Origin: Mariniblastus sp.
Lineage (GTDB): Bacteria > Planctomycetota > Planctomycetia > Pirellulales > Pirellulaceae
Assembly: GCA_029251085.1 (NCBI GenBank)
Contig: JAQXDZ010000031.1
Location: forward strand, 1-64,000
Direction: 5' to 3'
Length of the DNA: 64,000 nt
A program made the translations under genes and the position numbers. Under the pieces are notes generated by a model. The model worked only from the letters and a program-made list of their open reading frames with translations, was not told the origin of the DNA and made no database searches. Shown here piece by piece: positions 18,800-27,452 of the stretch. Numbering within the stretch: position 1 is the stretch's first letter; each line of letters begins with the position of its first letter.

Positions 18800-21700
18800 T
18801 TAGTAGTTCCAATCGCAAATTCCGTCTACATACTCAGCCGTGCCATCTCGCAGCCATGCGTCAAGTTGCGCCTGCTGTTTTAATTGCTGGCCGCGGGCGA
18901 GCGGGACAACGAAGTAATTCGCCGTGACTTCAGGTAAGCCTGACATGTCGCTCCAAAGTTTCTCAAATTGTGAGACAGGGAAAACATCCTCTTGACCGTG
19001 TCCCCATCTCTTCTTGACGTCCTTGATCGTAATGTAGGTCGGCATGCGGCAGCTTAATTGCCGGATGGCAGCATCTACTTTGGTGGCATTGTCCAAATCG
19101 GATCGTTTGAGTCCGAAAACGGCAAGTAGGCGGTCCACGTCAATCCAAGTTGTCATCGAGTTGTAATAAGACAATTTGAATTCGTCTTCTTCTCTGGGCA
19201 TCGAAAGGCCTTCAAGCAGCCTCGGTTGGCCATTGACTCTGGCCAAGCCACCTCCCCGGTCCTCTAGTCGTCTGGAAATTACCTCGAAGGACAAGCATTT
19301 CTTGCTGGCCAAATGCAAGCCTAATAAACCTGGGTCTACATTTGCCCCGAGCGTGTCGACGTTATGAAGAAGCAGCGTTTCGAGTTGCGGGTGGTCGTCC
19401 AATAATCTTTTGAGTGTGCCATTACGAATTAAATTAGGAATCTCGTACCAATGTCCAACCGGATGCAGGCATTGCATTGGTGAATTGTCGCGATAATCAA
19501 GACCTTCGCCGGTTTGTCTCGCCCAGGCGATCAAGGACGACCTTTGACTTGCCCGCATTTTTTCTTGCTGCTCATCGAGCAACTGTTGCGGCATTTCTTC
19601 CCATTGAAATTGTAGGTCCCGCATCATTGGAATGGTCCGCAGGCCGACATATTGTCCGGGAGAAATCAATACATCCCCCGGATAGTGATAATTTGAAAAC
19701 TTGGCAAGGTGTTGCTGGATAGGTTGATCGGTGAGGTATCCGGTTGTGATGACATGAGGGAAGTGGCGGTCGTGCTGGCGACCAATTTTGTTGCTTTTGG
19801 CGAGATGAACCTCGAGAAAGCTGCGGTGCTTTCCAGCGAATTGGTGAAACGGATACAGGCCTTTGACGACGCCGGCACCTTCAGTCCAGCGACTCCCGAC
19901 GCCTGCGGCTAGTGTGACCACCGCAACGCGACCATCGCGGAGAGCATCACAACCAAGGTCTAAGTGAGTCTGGTTAATCGAATTACCGGTATCGATCACG
20001 TCGGTCGGGGAGACATCTTCGATGCTCGTGTTAATCGGTAGTCGATTTTGAGCTAGTCCGTATCGCCCCGACTTAAGGTCGGCTCGGATTTGCTCGTGTT
20101 GTTCACGGTCAAATCCATGCCGGTTTAATAAATCGGCGAGTGATTCAGACGCTTCGGATTCGCTATCCTTGCCGGGAAGAATGCTTTCCACCAAAATTCG
20201 AAATTTGGGAGCATCGGATTCCGTTCGGTATTCCGCTCCAAGGGTTTCCATTTCAAACCGGGAAAGAGCTGATAAATCTCGCGGTTCCAGTTTCAGCCAC
20301 TCAGGAATAAGCAACGCGTAATATTCGTAAGGCATCTGGGATTTTGCGGCGGGAGATAGTGTTCCAAATGTACCTTGGTCGTTGATTTCAAATTCATAGA
20401 CTACCGGATCCATAGCGAAAGGTAGTCGAGATTCAAATTCCACTTTGGTCGTCTGCATTGTCTCTTGCAGCCATGTTTGAGCTTCCAGTTTGACCGACGG
20501 GTCAAAGATAAACCCCATGCCGCCGCCGGCCATTCCTCCGAGCATCCAGAATCCCCAGAACCGATCACCGTAGGCTGACTGGCACTTTTCGATCAGCGTG
20601 TTGGTGAAAAGATTTGTGCACCAAGGAATGATTTTCTGGAGAGGTCCGTTGAAATTGCGGTGCGTCGCTTCTCCAAGAGCCCGAATGTCTCCGGAGAGTA
20701 ACGCCTTTTTAATGTCTTCGAGTATTTCAATTGCTTCCAGTCTGGCCTGCCACTCCTCGGTTGAACGAAGAAGGTACTTCTCGGTGACCATCTCTAAGAT
20801 TGGGCCTACGTTTTGGGCCATGCCACCATGGACGAGGACTAAACTGTCCTGTAGTTTTTGCCGGGTATCCTCAGTGATTTCATCAAAGCCAAAAATCGTG
20901 TGGCGAGGGAGTAGGCGTCCACGACTTATTTTCCATTCGGGATCGGACTCAGTTGCTTCGGCTCCCTCGATCAGCTTGATACCGGGCCAAACGCCTCCTG
21001 AGTCCTGCCAACCGCCGCCCGATCCACCGATCCATTCACCAAGAATCGCTCTGGCCGCAATGATCCGACGATCCGGTTCGGTAAGTTTTCCCGCGAGCGC
21101 TGAGACTTGTCCTGTTGCTCGCATACAGACTGATATCAAAGAGCCAAGCAAATTAGTGGAGACGGCAAGGCGAGATCCCTTGGGGATGTCGTTAACTTTG
21201 CTAACGATTTCGATTCCCAAACCTGGGCCAACGAGGCGTTCGAGCAAAGGCTTAATCGACTCGCCACAGCCGTCCATGCCGGCGGGCACGATTCCTGAGG
21301 CAATCACTGCGGCCTTTAATAATCCAAGGTAGTCTGCCGCGAAGTCAAACACTTCACTAATCGATTGAATCTCAGCCGTCGACTTAAGGTCGATGCTAAC
21401 TAAACGTAAGACAGGTCTGTCGATTACGCGAAGATAGCATTCAATGGGAGGTTGAGGTTGTTCGTCCCTGTCGACGACGCCGAGATTGATCGAAGCATTG
21501 ATGACTTTTGCACCGGCAGGGAAATCCATTCCCAGAAAGAAAATATCGCTCCAGCCACTGTGAGAGAAATCCATTCTCACGGCTGTTGTTTCTGAAAGAA
21601 TGGGAAACGCCGGGGAGTTTTCATCTCGAGCCAGTAGCTCGGGCCGGAATCTTAGCGGATGATCGTCGGGATGGCCGGTTCGAAACATCCATTGATTGCC

Positions 21701-22189
21701 CCGCACCGTACGAACACTTTTTCGGACTTGATCTGCAAGGCGTTGAAAGGCGAGTTCGTGATAGGCTTGAGCCAGAGCACTTGAAATTCCATCGCTCGGA
21801 CCGTTCTCGGTCTGAGCGGTCAGCAAGGAATCGATTGACTCGATGAACCGGCGCTCAAGCAGTTGCCGATAACTGTCAAAAGGAATTTTTCCCGGTGCGG
21901 ATCGAGACCGGTCGAATTGTTTCGGTAAATGGTATCGGTGAATTGCCGAAAGAAAGAACAACGCGCGGACTTGAGTGTATAGGTTGTCAGTGGTTCGCCA
22001 AAGTTGATCTAGCGCTGCGGAATCGCCCAAAAGTTCTTCGCTTGTTGACCCACGACAAAGCTCATCGAGTGCTTGATTTCTCAAGTCATTATCGCTGGTT
22101 TCAATGACGTTGACCAAGCGGTTAGATCGCCAGTCGGTGGTTTTGTCTTTACCAGCGAGTGATTTTTCCTGATCGGCGTTCAAGTTCAT
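18800..22189 (-). CDS. GHMP-kinase/UDPGP-type nucleotidyltransferase fusion
   Basis: This 1129-residue protein joins two enzyme types. The middle part (about residues 200-590) has GHMP-kinase motifs like those of L-fucokinase and heptose kinases: RMDFSHSGWSD (motif 1), PKGSRLAVSTNLLGS (motif 2, ATP loop), SGGGWQDSGG, and GGMAGGGMGFIF (motif 3). The C-terminal part (about residues 750-1129) starts AVVTLAAGVGSRWTEGAG, with VKGLYPF next, as in UDPGP-family uridylyltransferases. The N-terminal 200 residues are helical and unassigned. A plausible role is salvage of a free sugar to a nucleotide sugar by kinase then nucleotidyl transfer. Bacteroides Fkp has the opposite domain order. It starts 5 bp after the GalU-like gene, so they form one unit. 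The sugar is unknown. Confidence 0.78.
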   Translation of the reverse strand: MNLNADQEKSLAGKDKTTDWRSNRLVNVIETSDNDLRNQALDELCRGSTSEELLGDSAALDQLWRTTDNLYTQVRALFFLSAIHRYHLPKQFDRSRSAPGKIPFDSYRQLLERRFIESIDSLLTAQTENGPSDGISSALAQAYHELAFQRLADQVRKSVRTVRGNQWMFRTGHPDDHPLRFRPELLARDENSPAFPILSETTAVRMDFSHSGWSDIFFLGMDFPAGAKVINASINLGVVDRDEQPQPPIECYLRVIDRPVLRLVSIDLKSTAEIQSISEVFDFAADYLGLLKAAVIASGIVPAGMDGCGESIKPLLERLVGPGLGIEIVSKVNDIPKGSRLAVSTNLLGSLISVCMRATGQVSALAGKLTEPDRRIIAARAILGEWIGGSGGGWQDSGGVWPGIKLIEGAEATESDPEWKISRGRLLPRHTIFGFDEITEDTRQKLQDSLVLVHGGMAQNVGPILEMVTEKYLLRSTEEWQARLEAIEILEDIKKALLSGDIRALGEATHRNFNGPLQKIIPWCTNLFTNTLIEKCQSAYGDRFWGFWMLGGMAGGGMGFIFDPSVKLEAQTWLQETMQTTKVEFESRLPFAMDPVVYEFEINDQGTFGTLSPAAKSQMPYEYYALLIPEWLKLEPRDLSALSRFEMETLGAEYRTESDAPKFRILVESILPGKDSESEASESLADLLNRHGFDREQHEQIRADLKSGRYGLAQNRLPINTSIEDVSPTDVIDTGNSINQTHLDLGCDALRDGRVAVVTLAAGVGSRWTEGAGVVKGLYPFHQFAGKHRSFLEVHLAKSNKIGRQHDRHFPHVITTGYLTDQPIQQHLAKFSNYHYPGDVLISPGQYVGLRTIPMMRDLQFQWEEMPQQLLDEQQEKMRASQRSSLIAWARQTGEGLDYRDNSPMQCLHPVGHWYEIPNLIRNGTLKRLLDDHPQLETLLLHNVDTLGANVDPGLLGLHLASKKCLSFEVISRRLEDRGGGLARVNGQPRLLEGLSMPREEDEFKLSYYNSMTTWIDVDRLLAVFGLKRSDLDNATKVDAAIRQLSCRMPTYITIKDVKKRWGHGQEDVFPVSQFEKLWSDMSGLPEVTANYFVVPLARGQQLKQQAQLDAWLRDGTAEYVDGICDWNY

Positions 22190-22194
22190 CGGAT

Positions 22195-23070
22195 TTAAGC
22201 TCCCGATGAGGGGGTTTGACGAGAGTTTGGTTTACTTTCAGCAACAAGGTTGAGTAGTTCAGTTAAAATCTCGTCGCGGTCTTTACCTGATAACGCCAAG
22301 GCGACCTGCGCTTTTAATAAGCCATATTGGACGCCAATGTTGTATCGGCCGCCGTCGACTTCGGTCGCGAGGTATCGTTCAGATTTTGCGAGTTCCTCAA
22401 GCGCGGGGGATAAAGCGATATTGTTGCCAGGCTCGGCAGACCGCATCTCTTTTTCAAGAAGGTTCATTATGGTGGGGGTGAGAATGTGCATTCCAGAGAG
22501 GCACAGGTAATGGCTGGCGCGAAGGCCAGCCACAATTAAGTGTTGTTCTGCTTGTGTTGGGGTTGGTTTTTCCATGACGCTTTTGATTTCGTACAACTTT
22601 TGCCGATTCGCAAGCCTCGTCGCTCCGACCGTTCCAAAGAAAGGCAAGAGGTTTTCTCGCGTGGGTTGGACTGTGGATACGGCACAGTTTTCCGCGGTCG
22701 CAATATCAATCAGTTGGCCGGCGTAACCACGTGGGTGTTGGCTAAGGTAGACGTGGTCGGACACAAGATGCAGAAACCGGTCGTCTCCCACAAAATTTCG
22801 AGCTCGCAACAATGCGTCTCCGTAACCACGGGGATTATCTTGGGGGATAAAGGTTAGGCGAGAAGCGTGCTCTCCAGCAGCCTTTACGTAATTATCTTGT
22901 TCTCCCGGGCAAATGATGACTGCGATCTCTTCGACGCCGGCCGTCACGGCTTCATCGGCAATCAACTGAAGAGCTGTTTTTGTTTTGCCTTGTTGATCAA
23001 CAAGGCTTTGCAACGGAAGTTGTTTTTGGTCCGGGGCGGCTGCGGTGATCACCGCCTTTAAAATGCTCAT
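22195..23070 (-). CDS. GalU-like nucleotidyltransferase with altered active site
   Basis: This 291-residue protein follows the outline of GalU (UTP-glucose-1-phosphate uridylyltransferase): LKAVITAAAP at the start, PQDNPRGYGDALLRA, HLVSDHVY, IKSVMEKPTPTQ and GGRYNIGVQYGLLKAQVA near the end. Two hallmarks differ. The G-x-G-T-R nucleotide loop is replaced by AAAPDQKQLP (residues 10-19), and the usual Asp of the R-Y-D-x-G motif is Asn. It may have changed substrate, lost catalysis or act as a regulator of its partner. It is the first gene of a two-gene unit with the kinase/UDPGP fusion. Confidence 0.75.
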   Translation of the reverse strand: MSILKAVITAAAPDQKQLPLQSLVDQQGKTKTALQLIADEAVTAGVEEIAVIICPGEQDNYVKAAGEHASRLTFIPQDNPRGYGDALLRARNFVGDDRFLHLVSDHVYLSQHPRGYAGQLIDIATAENCAVSTVQPTRENLLPFFGTVGATRLANRQKLYEIKSVMEKPTPTQAEQHLIVAGLRASHYLCLSGMHILTPTIMNLLEKEMRSAEPGNNIALSPALEELAKSERYLATEVDGGRYNIGVQYGLLKAQVALALSGKDRDEILTELLNLVAESKPNSRQTPSSGA

Positions 23071-23353
23071 TGACCGATTTAACCATCAGGATTTTGTGAC
23101 GAATGAGTTAGATTGTAATAGACGCCGCAGCAAAATTAAACATGAGACAAAGAGGAATCAAAAACAGCAAAATAAATTAACCGTGTAGATGGTTTTGGGC
23201 TGGGTTGCTGAAACACAAAAGTGATTGAGGGGTTGCCTCCGTCAAACATCTTTTGCCTAGTTCGTCTATTTTTAGTTAGAAGAACGGGTAGCAAACCAAT
23301 CATCGAATTTGATAGACTCAGGCTTCCTAAGAACTTAGTTAGTGAGAGAGCAA

Positions 23354-24289
23354 ATGCGTTATCTGGCGATGATTTACCGCTTTACGTTTTATGCCGCGAT
23401 CGGATTAGTTGCACTTTCGTTGTTTAACGAGGCAACCCAGGCGTGGGGGTTTGAGCCCGATAGCGCGGGAGAAGTAACATCACTGGAAGGTGATGGACAA
23501 GCTGCGGTGGAGCCTGGGCTCTTAGCAAATTTGACGACACTCGGTTTTTTGGTCTTGTTGCAAGCGGTATTGGGGTTCGACAATCTCCTTTATATCTCAC
23601 TCGAATCGAAGCATGCTCCCGCTGATAAGCGGCAAATGGTCCGGTCCTGGGGAATTGGGATTGCGATTTTCTTACGGATCGGTCTGCTTTGCTTTTTGGT
23701 CTATCTCAAAGACTGGTTTGAACAAACGACCTTACCCAAAATTGATTTAAAAGTTTTCGAGGCTAGTTTCAGCCTTCACAGCCTAATTGTTTTAGCGGGC
23801 GGCGGTTTTATTATTTATACCGCGATGAAGGAGATCTGGCACATGACGCGGTTGGAGCACGACGATCATGGTGGTGGTGAAAAGAAGAAAAAATCAGTCG
23901 GCTCTGTGATTTTTTGGATCGTGGTAATGAATCTTGTGTTCTCATTCGATTCAATTTTAAGCGCGATGGCTCTTTCGGATGTCTTTTGGGTGATGGCCGC
24001 CGCGATCGTCATTAGTGGCGTCATGATGGTCTGGCTGTCAGACCACGTTGCCACGTTCTTAGAGAAAAACCGGATGTATGAAGTGCTTGGGCTGTTCGTG
24101 TTGTTCGTTGTCGGAATTATGTTGGTCAGTGAAGGTGGTCATCTTGCACATATCAATATTTTTGGAAGCGCAGTAGAGCCAATGACCAAGACGACATTCT
24201 ACTTTGTGCTCGCTGTGTTAGTTCTGACTGATATTGTTCAAAGTCGCTACCAGAAAAAAATTCTCTTGAGTGAGAAGGCGAGCGTCTAA
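23354..24289 (+). CDS. TerC-family integral membrane protein
   Basis: TerC-family proteins are multi-helix inner-membrane proteins linked to metal handling (manganese export, tellurite resistance). This one is about 311 residues with seven or more hydrophobic helices. Conserved acidic motifs are VLGFDNLLYISLESKH in the second helix region and NLVFSFDSILSAMALS later. A charged loop (EHDDHGGGEKKKKS) separates the two halves. I prefer the ATG at 23354, which has GAGAG just upstream; a GTG at 23342 is also possible. It is convergent with hemL. Substrate is not known. Confidence 0.88.
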   Translation: MRYLAMIYRFTFYAAIGLVALSLFNEATQAWGFEPDSAGEVTSLEGDGQAAVEPGLLANLTTLGFLVLLQAVLGFDNLLYISLESKHAPADKRQMVRSWGIGIAIFLRIGLLCFLVYLKDWFEQTTLPKIDLKVFEASFSLHSLIVLAGGGFIIYTAMKEIWHMTRLEHDDHGGGEKKKKSVGSVIFWIVVMNLVFSFDSILSAMALSDVFWVMAAAIVISGVMMVWLSDHVATFLEKNRMYEVLGLFVLFVVGIMLVSEGGHLAHINIFGSAVEPMTKTTFYFVLAVLVLTDIVQSRYQKKILLSEKASV

Positions 24290-24351
24290 CCAGTCCAACT
24301 ATTTGAGATGGGTGAGTTTCGTTGGCTGCCGTTGGTCTGCGGCTTGATTGG

Positions 24352-25656
24352 TTAACTGGCGATTTGACTCATGACGCGATCAGCCATTTTGATCGTATGT
24401 TCGATGTCTTCTTCGGTATGTGCCGCTGAGATAAACAATGCCTCAAATTGACTGCAAGGCATGTAGACGCCATCATCGATTAATCCCCAAAAGTATTTTG
24501 AAAATTGATCCGTCTTGGATTGAGATGCAGACTCCCAGTCGGTGACGGGGCCGTTTTGGAAAAATAGAGTCATCATACTGCCAACACGCTGAATGCAATG
24601 TTCGATTCCATTGGATTCAGCGGCTGCTCTTAAACCGGACTCTAGTTTTTGGCTCAATCCTTCCAGGTATTCATAAGGTGGCTGATCTCGCAACGCCTTC
24701 AACATTGCGATCCCGGCGGCAGTGGCAATCGGGTTGCCGGACAGCGTTCCTGCTTGAAAGACCTTCCCGGCAGGTAGAACGTGTTGCATGATTTCACGTT
24801 TTCCTCCAAACACGGCGAGTGGCAGTCCACCGCCAACAATCTTTCCCATGGTAGTTAAGTCGGGAGTCATGCCAAACAGTTCCTGGGCACCGCCGTGGGC
24901 CACGCGAAAACCGCACATCACTTCATCGAAGATGAGAACACTCCCAGCATCTTCGGTGGTTTGTCGGAGCGTTTGTAGGAACTCAGGAGTTGGAATGACG
25001 CAACCCATGTTTCCGCAGACTGGTTCCAAAATAACTGCTGCAATGGAATCTCCGTGATGCTTAAAAGTCTCTGTCAAACATTCGCAATCGTTGTAGGGTA
25101 AAACCAGTGTGTCACGGCTGGTTCCTTCCGTAACGCCGGGTGAATTTGGGACGCCGAGAGTGGCCGCGGCGCTACCGGCGGCGACTAAGAGACTATCGAC
25201 GTGGCCGTGGTAATTTCCAGAAAATTTGATGACTAAATCACGTCCAGTGTATCCGCGAGATAGTCGTATCGCGCTCATCGTTGCTTCGGTACCAGAGTTG
25301 ACCAAGCGTACCATTTCCACGCTGGGCACGGCGTCGATTACCAATTCGGCTAGTTCGTTTTCGGCAACTGTCGGTGCGCCAAAGCTTGTTCCACGTTCGA
25401 CCGCCGCATGGACAGCTTCTTTGACCGGTTCGAACTGGTGTCCAAAGATCATGGGGCCCCAACTGCCAATAAAATCAATGTATCGATTGCCGTCGACGTC
25501 AAAGAGGTAGGCTCCTTCTCCCCGTTCAAAAACGATCGGTTCCCCGCCGACAGCTCCAAAAGCCCTCGCAGCACTGTTAACTCCGCCAGGCATTAATTGT
25601 TTGGCACGACTGTAATGTAGCTGGCTTTGTCGATGGGATAGTTTCGTTTCGCTCAC
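24352..25656 (-). CDS. hemL: Glutamate-1-semialdehyde 2,1-aminomutase
   Basis: HemL converts glutamate-1-semialdehyde to 5-aminolevulinate, the tetrapyrrole precursor, using pyridoxal phosphate. The 434-residue length is typical. Signatures are LMPGGVNSAARAF near the N-terminus, NSGTEATMSAIRLSRG, FSGNYHGHVDSLLV, LIFDEVMCGFRV, and the PLP lysine K272 in TTMGKIVGGGLP. AGTLSGNPIATAAG follows. It sits 65 bp downstream of the DUF3754 gene on the same strand. No other heme genes are adjacent. Confidence 0.97.
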   Translation of the reverse strand: MSETKLSHRQSQLHYSRAKQLMPGGVNSAARAFGAVGGEPIVFERGEGAYLFDVDGNRYIDFIGSWGPMIFGHQFEPVKEAVHAAVERGTSFGAPTVAENELAELVIDAVPSVEMVRLVNSGTEATMSAIRLSRGYTGRDLVIKFSGNYHGHVDSLLVAAGSAAATLGVPNSPGVTEGTSRDTLVLPYNDCECLTETFKHHGDSIAAVILEPVCGNMGCVIPTPEFLQTLRQTTEDAGSVLIFDEVMCGFRVAHGGAQELFGMTPDLTTMGKIVGGGLPLAVFGGKREIMQHVLPAGKVFQAGTLSGNPIATAAGIAMLKALRDQPPYEYLEGLSQKLESGLRAAAESNGIEHCIQRVGSMMTLFFQNGPVTDWESASQSKTDQFSKYFWGLIDDGVYMPCSQFEALFISAAHTEEDIEHTIKMADRVMSQIAS

Positions 25657-25721
25657 TTTAGTTCCAATGAAAGTTGGGGTGTAGGGTGTAATGTCTGGTC
25701 ACTGCCTGAGAATACCTGAAA

Positions 25722-27062
25722 TTAGTTTGTGAACAGGCCGTCATCAAGCGGGTGATCGAAACCTGTCGTTTGGGCAACGCGAGATTCGAATAATTCGCTC
25801 CAGTTTTTATTTAAGAGCTCGCTTGCAAGGTGGATCGGGGAGGCGGTCCACTCCTGGCGGTCGTTCTTTGTAGCGAGCGCTAGTCTCTCTAGTTTTTCAA
25901 GACCATCGTGAACCTCGAAGTCGACATCAATGCCCGTGGTCTGTTCAAGGAACTCTTCGACTAATTTGTCCAATTCGTCTTCGGTCAATCCTTGTTCAGT
26001 TCCGGCACATTTCCAAAGGAACGTGTAAGCCAGGACCGCTTCGCACAGTTCCTGCTCTTCGGCTTCGTTCAGAATGCGATAGATGACGCCTGAGTTGTTG
26101 TCCAGATTCTTAATGTAGAGACTTTCGGTCAATCCAAATTGATACTTGTTCTTTGTATTCAGGTAACTGAGAACTGATTTAAAGACGTAACCGCCGATGG
26201 CTCCGATCAAGATTGCCCATCCAAGAATGTTGGCAAAATGAAAGGCGAGCGATAATACTAGAACGCCTCTTGCGACTTTCCAGATTGTAAACGCCATGCC
26301 TGAAAGGGTAGGAAGTAGGATTTTAGCGCGGTCTAGTTTGGTAAGACGAACTTTAGATCCCGGCAACAAAATCTCGAGATCATTTTCTGGAATGTTTTTA
26401 AACGCTTTTAGGTAGACAAATTTTTCATCGAGAGATTTTTGATTTTTCTTGAACTTATCCTTCTTACCAGCGTTAAGTGCCGGGCTCATTCGAAAAGCCA
26501 TGATCAGCCGTTGAAATTCGGGAAGCTCAATCGATTCGAGTCGGAACAGTTTCTGCCAACGGCGACGGGTTAGTTGGACAGTTCGGTACCCTCTGGCAAA
26601 GATTTCCAAACGCTCGTACATGTCGAAGTTAACGTCCAGTTGAACGCCCCATTGGCATCCAACTTCAATGGCCCGTTCCAATTCCTCTCTCGATAGACGT
26701 TTGTAATGGGCGCTAAATAAAAGTTTTTCAACCTCATTCAGCAGAGCATTGGTAAGCGCTTCTCGTTTTTCGACGGATACCGTTTCGAGATCGACGATAT
26801 TGCTGTCGGGATCGAGCGTGTCGTAGATCTCTTCAAGGTAAAGTAAGCTCGCCAGATGCTCGACGTGAAAAATAGCCTGAAGACGGGAGCAAAGTTTCTT
26901 ATACTCCCCGAGTTCACTGTCGCCGAGCTCGAATTTGTTAATCAGTACTTTTTGAAGGTCCTTTTGCCGCAGCGGAATAAAAGTAGTGCGCTTGGGCAAT
27001 CCATCTACGATTGGATCGTCCTCGATACGACTGTTTAACGTCGGTGAGTTGCGCAGATTCAA
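25722..27062 (-). CDS. DUF3754 (TMEM143-like) membrane protein
   Basis: This 446-residue protein has a long soluble N-terminal part, then the DUF3754-like block 'EKFVYLKAFKNIPENDLEIL' with LLPGSKVRLTKLDRAKI-LPTL next to it. Two or three membrane helices follow (about residues 255-305), then a soluble C-terminal region rich in acidic helices. Relatives include plant and animal TMEM143-type proteins, whose biochemical role is unknown. It lies upstream of hemL on the same strand and is divergent from the DUF1549 gene. The family call rests on pattern memory. Confidence 0.72.
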   Translation of the reverse strand: MNLRNSPTLNSRIEDDPIVDGLPKRTTFIPLRQKDLQKVLINKFELGDSELGEYKKLCSRLQAIFHVEHLASLLYLEEIYDTLDPDSNIVDLETVSVEKREALTNALLNEVEKLLFSAHYKRLSREELERAIEVGCQWGVQLDVNFDMYERLEIFARGYRTVQLTRRRWQKLFRLESIELPEFQRLIMAFRMSPALNAGKKDKFKKNQKSLDEKFVYLKAFKNIPENDLEILLPGSKVRLTKLDRAKILLPTLSGMAFTIWKVARGVLVLSLAFHFANILGWAILIGAIGGYVFKSVLSYLNTKNKYQFGLTESLYIKNLDNNSGVIYRILNEAEEQELCEAVLAYTFLWKCAGTEQGLTEDELDKLVEEFLEQTTGIDVDFEVHDGLEKLERLALATKNDRQEWTASPIHLASELLNKNWSELFESRVAQTTGFDHPLDDGLFTN

Positions 27063-27452
27063 GTGTATATTCGTATAAAAGATAAAGGTGAATGGTTGCC
27101 GGTGGAGATTCGTCCCTAAATATACACTGATTCGTGGCTTAATCCGATCGGTGCCTCGAGGGCGGGTCGCTGTTATTTAATAATCTACACGAATCCGAGC
27201 CATCTTGGTTCTCTCTAGTTCTCATCAAAATCGGATTAATTGAACGTTTCCTCAAATAATTTGGATTGCGAAGGCACTTTGTAAAAAATAGTTTGTCGTC
27301 AGTAAAAAGTTCCACCGACCGTAAGACATTTTTGTTAGCGGTCCACGCAGAATCCGTTAAGCAAGAGCTTTCGGTTTTTGGTAAACTAATACGCTGTGAC
27401 CGACTATCATTTGATAAGTCGACAACTGGTTTAAATATTGAGAAATGAGTCC
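27063..27452. other. Divergent promoter region, no gene seen
   Basis: This AT-leaning stretch separates the divergent DUF3754 and DUF1549/DUF1553 genes and must hold promoters for both. I could not assign specific boxes. No plausible small gene is visible. Confidence 0.5.

Noticed and set aside
20598-21332. Long open frame on the plus strand inside the kinase/UDPGP gene
   Set aside because: It lies antisense to a clearly conserved coding gene and its translation has the Ser/Arg/Pro-rich character of a shadow frame.
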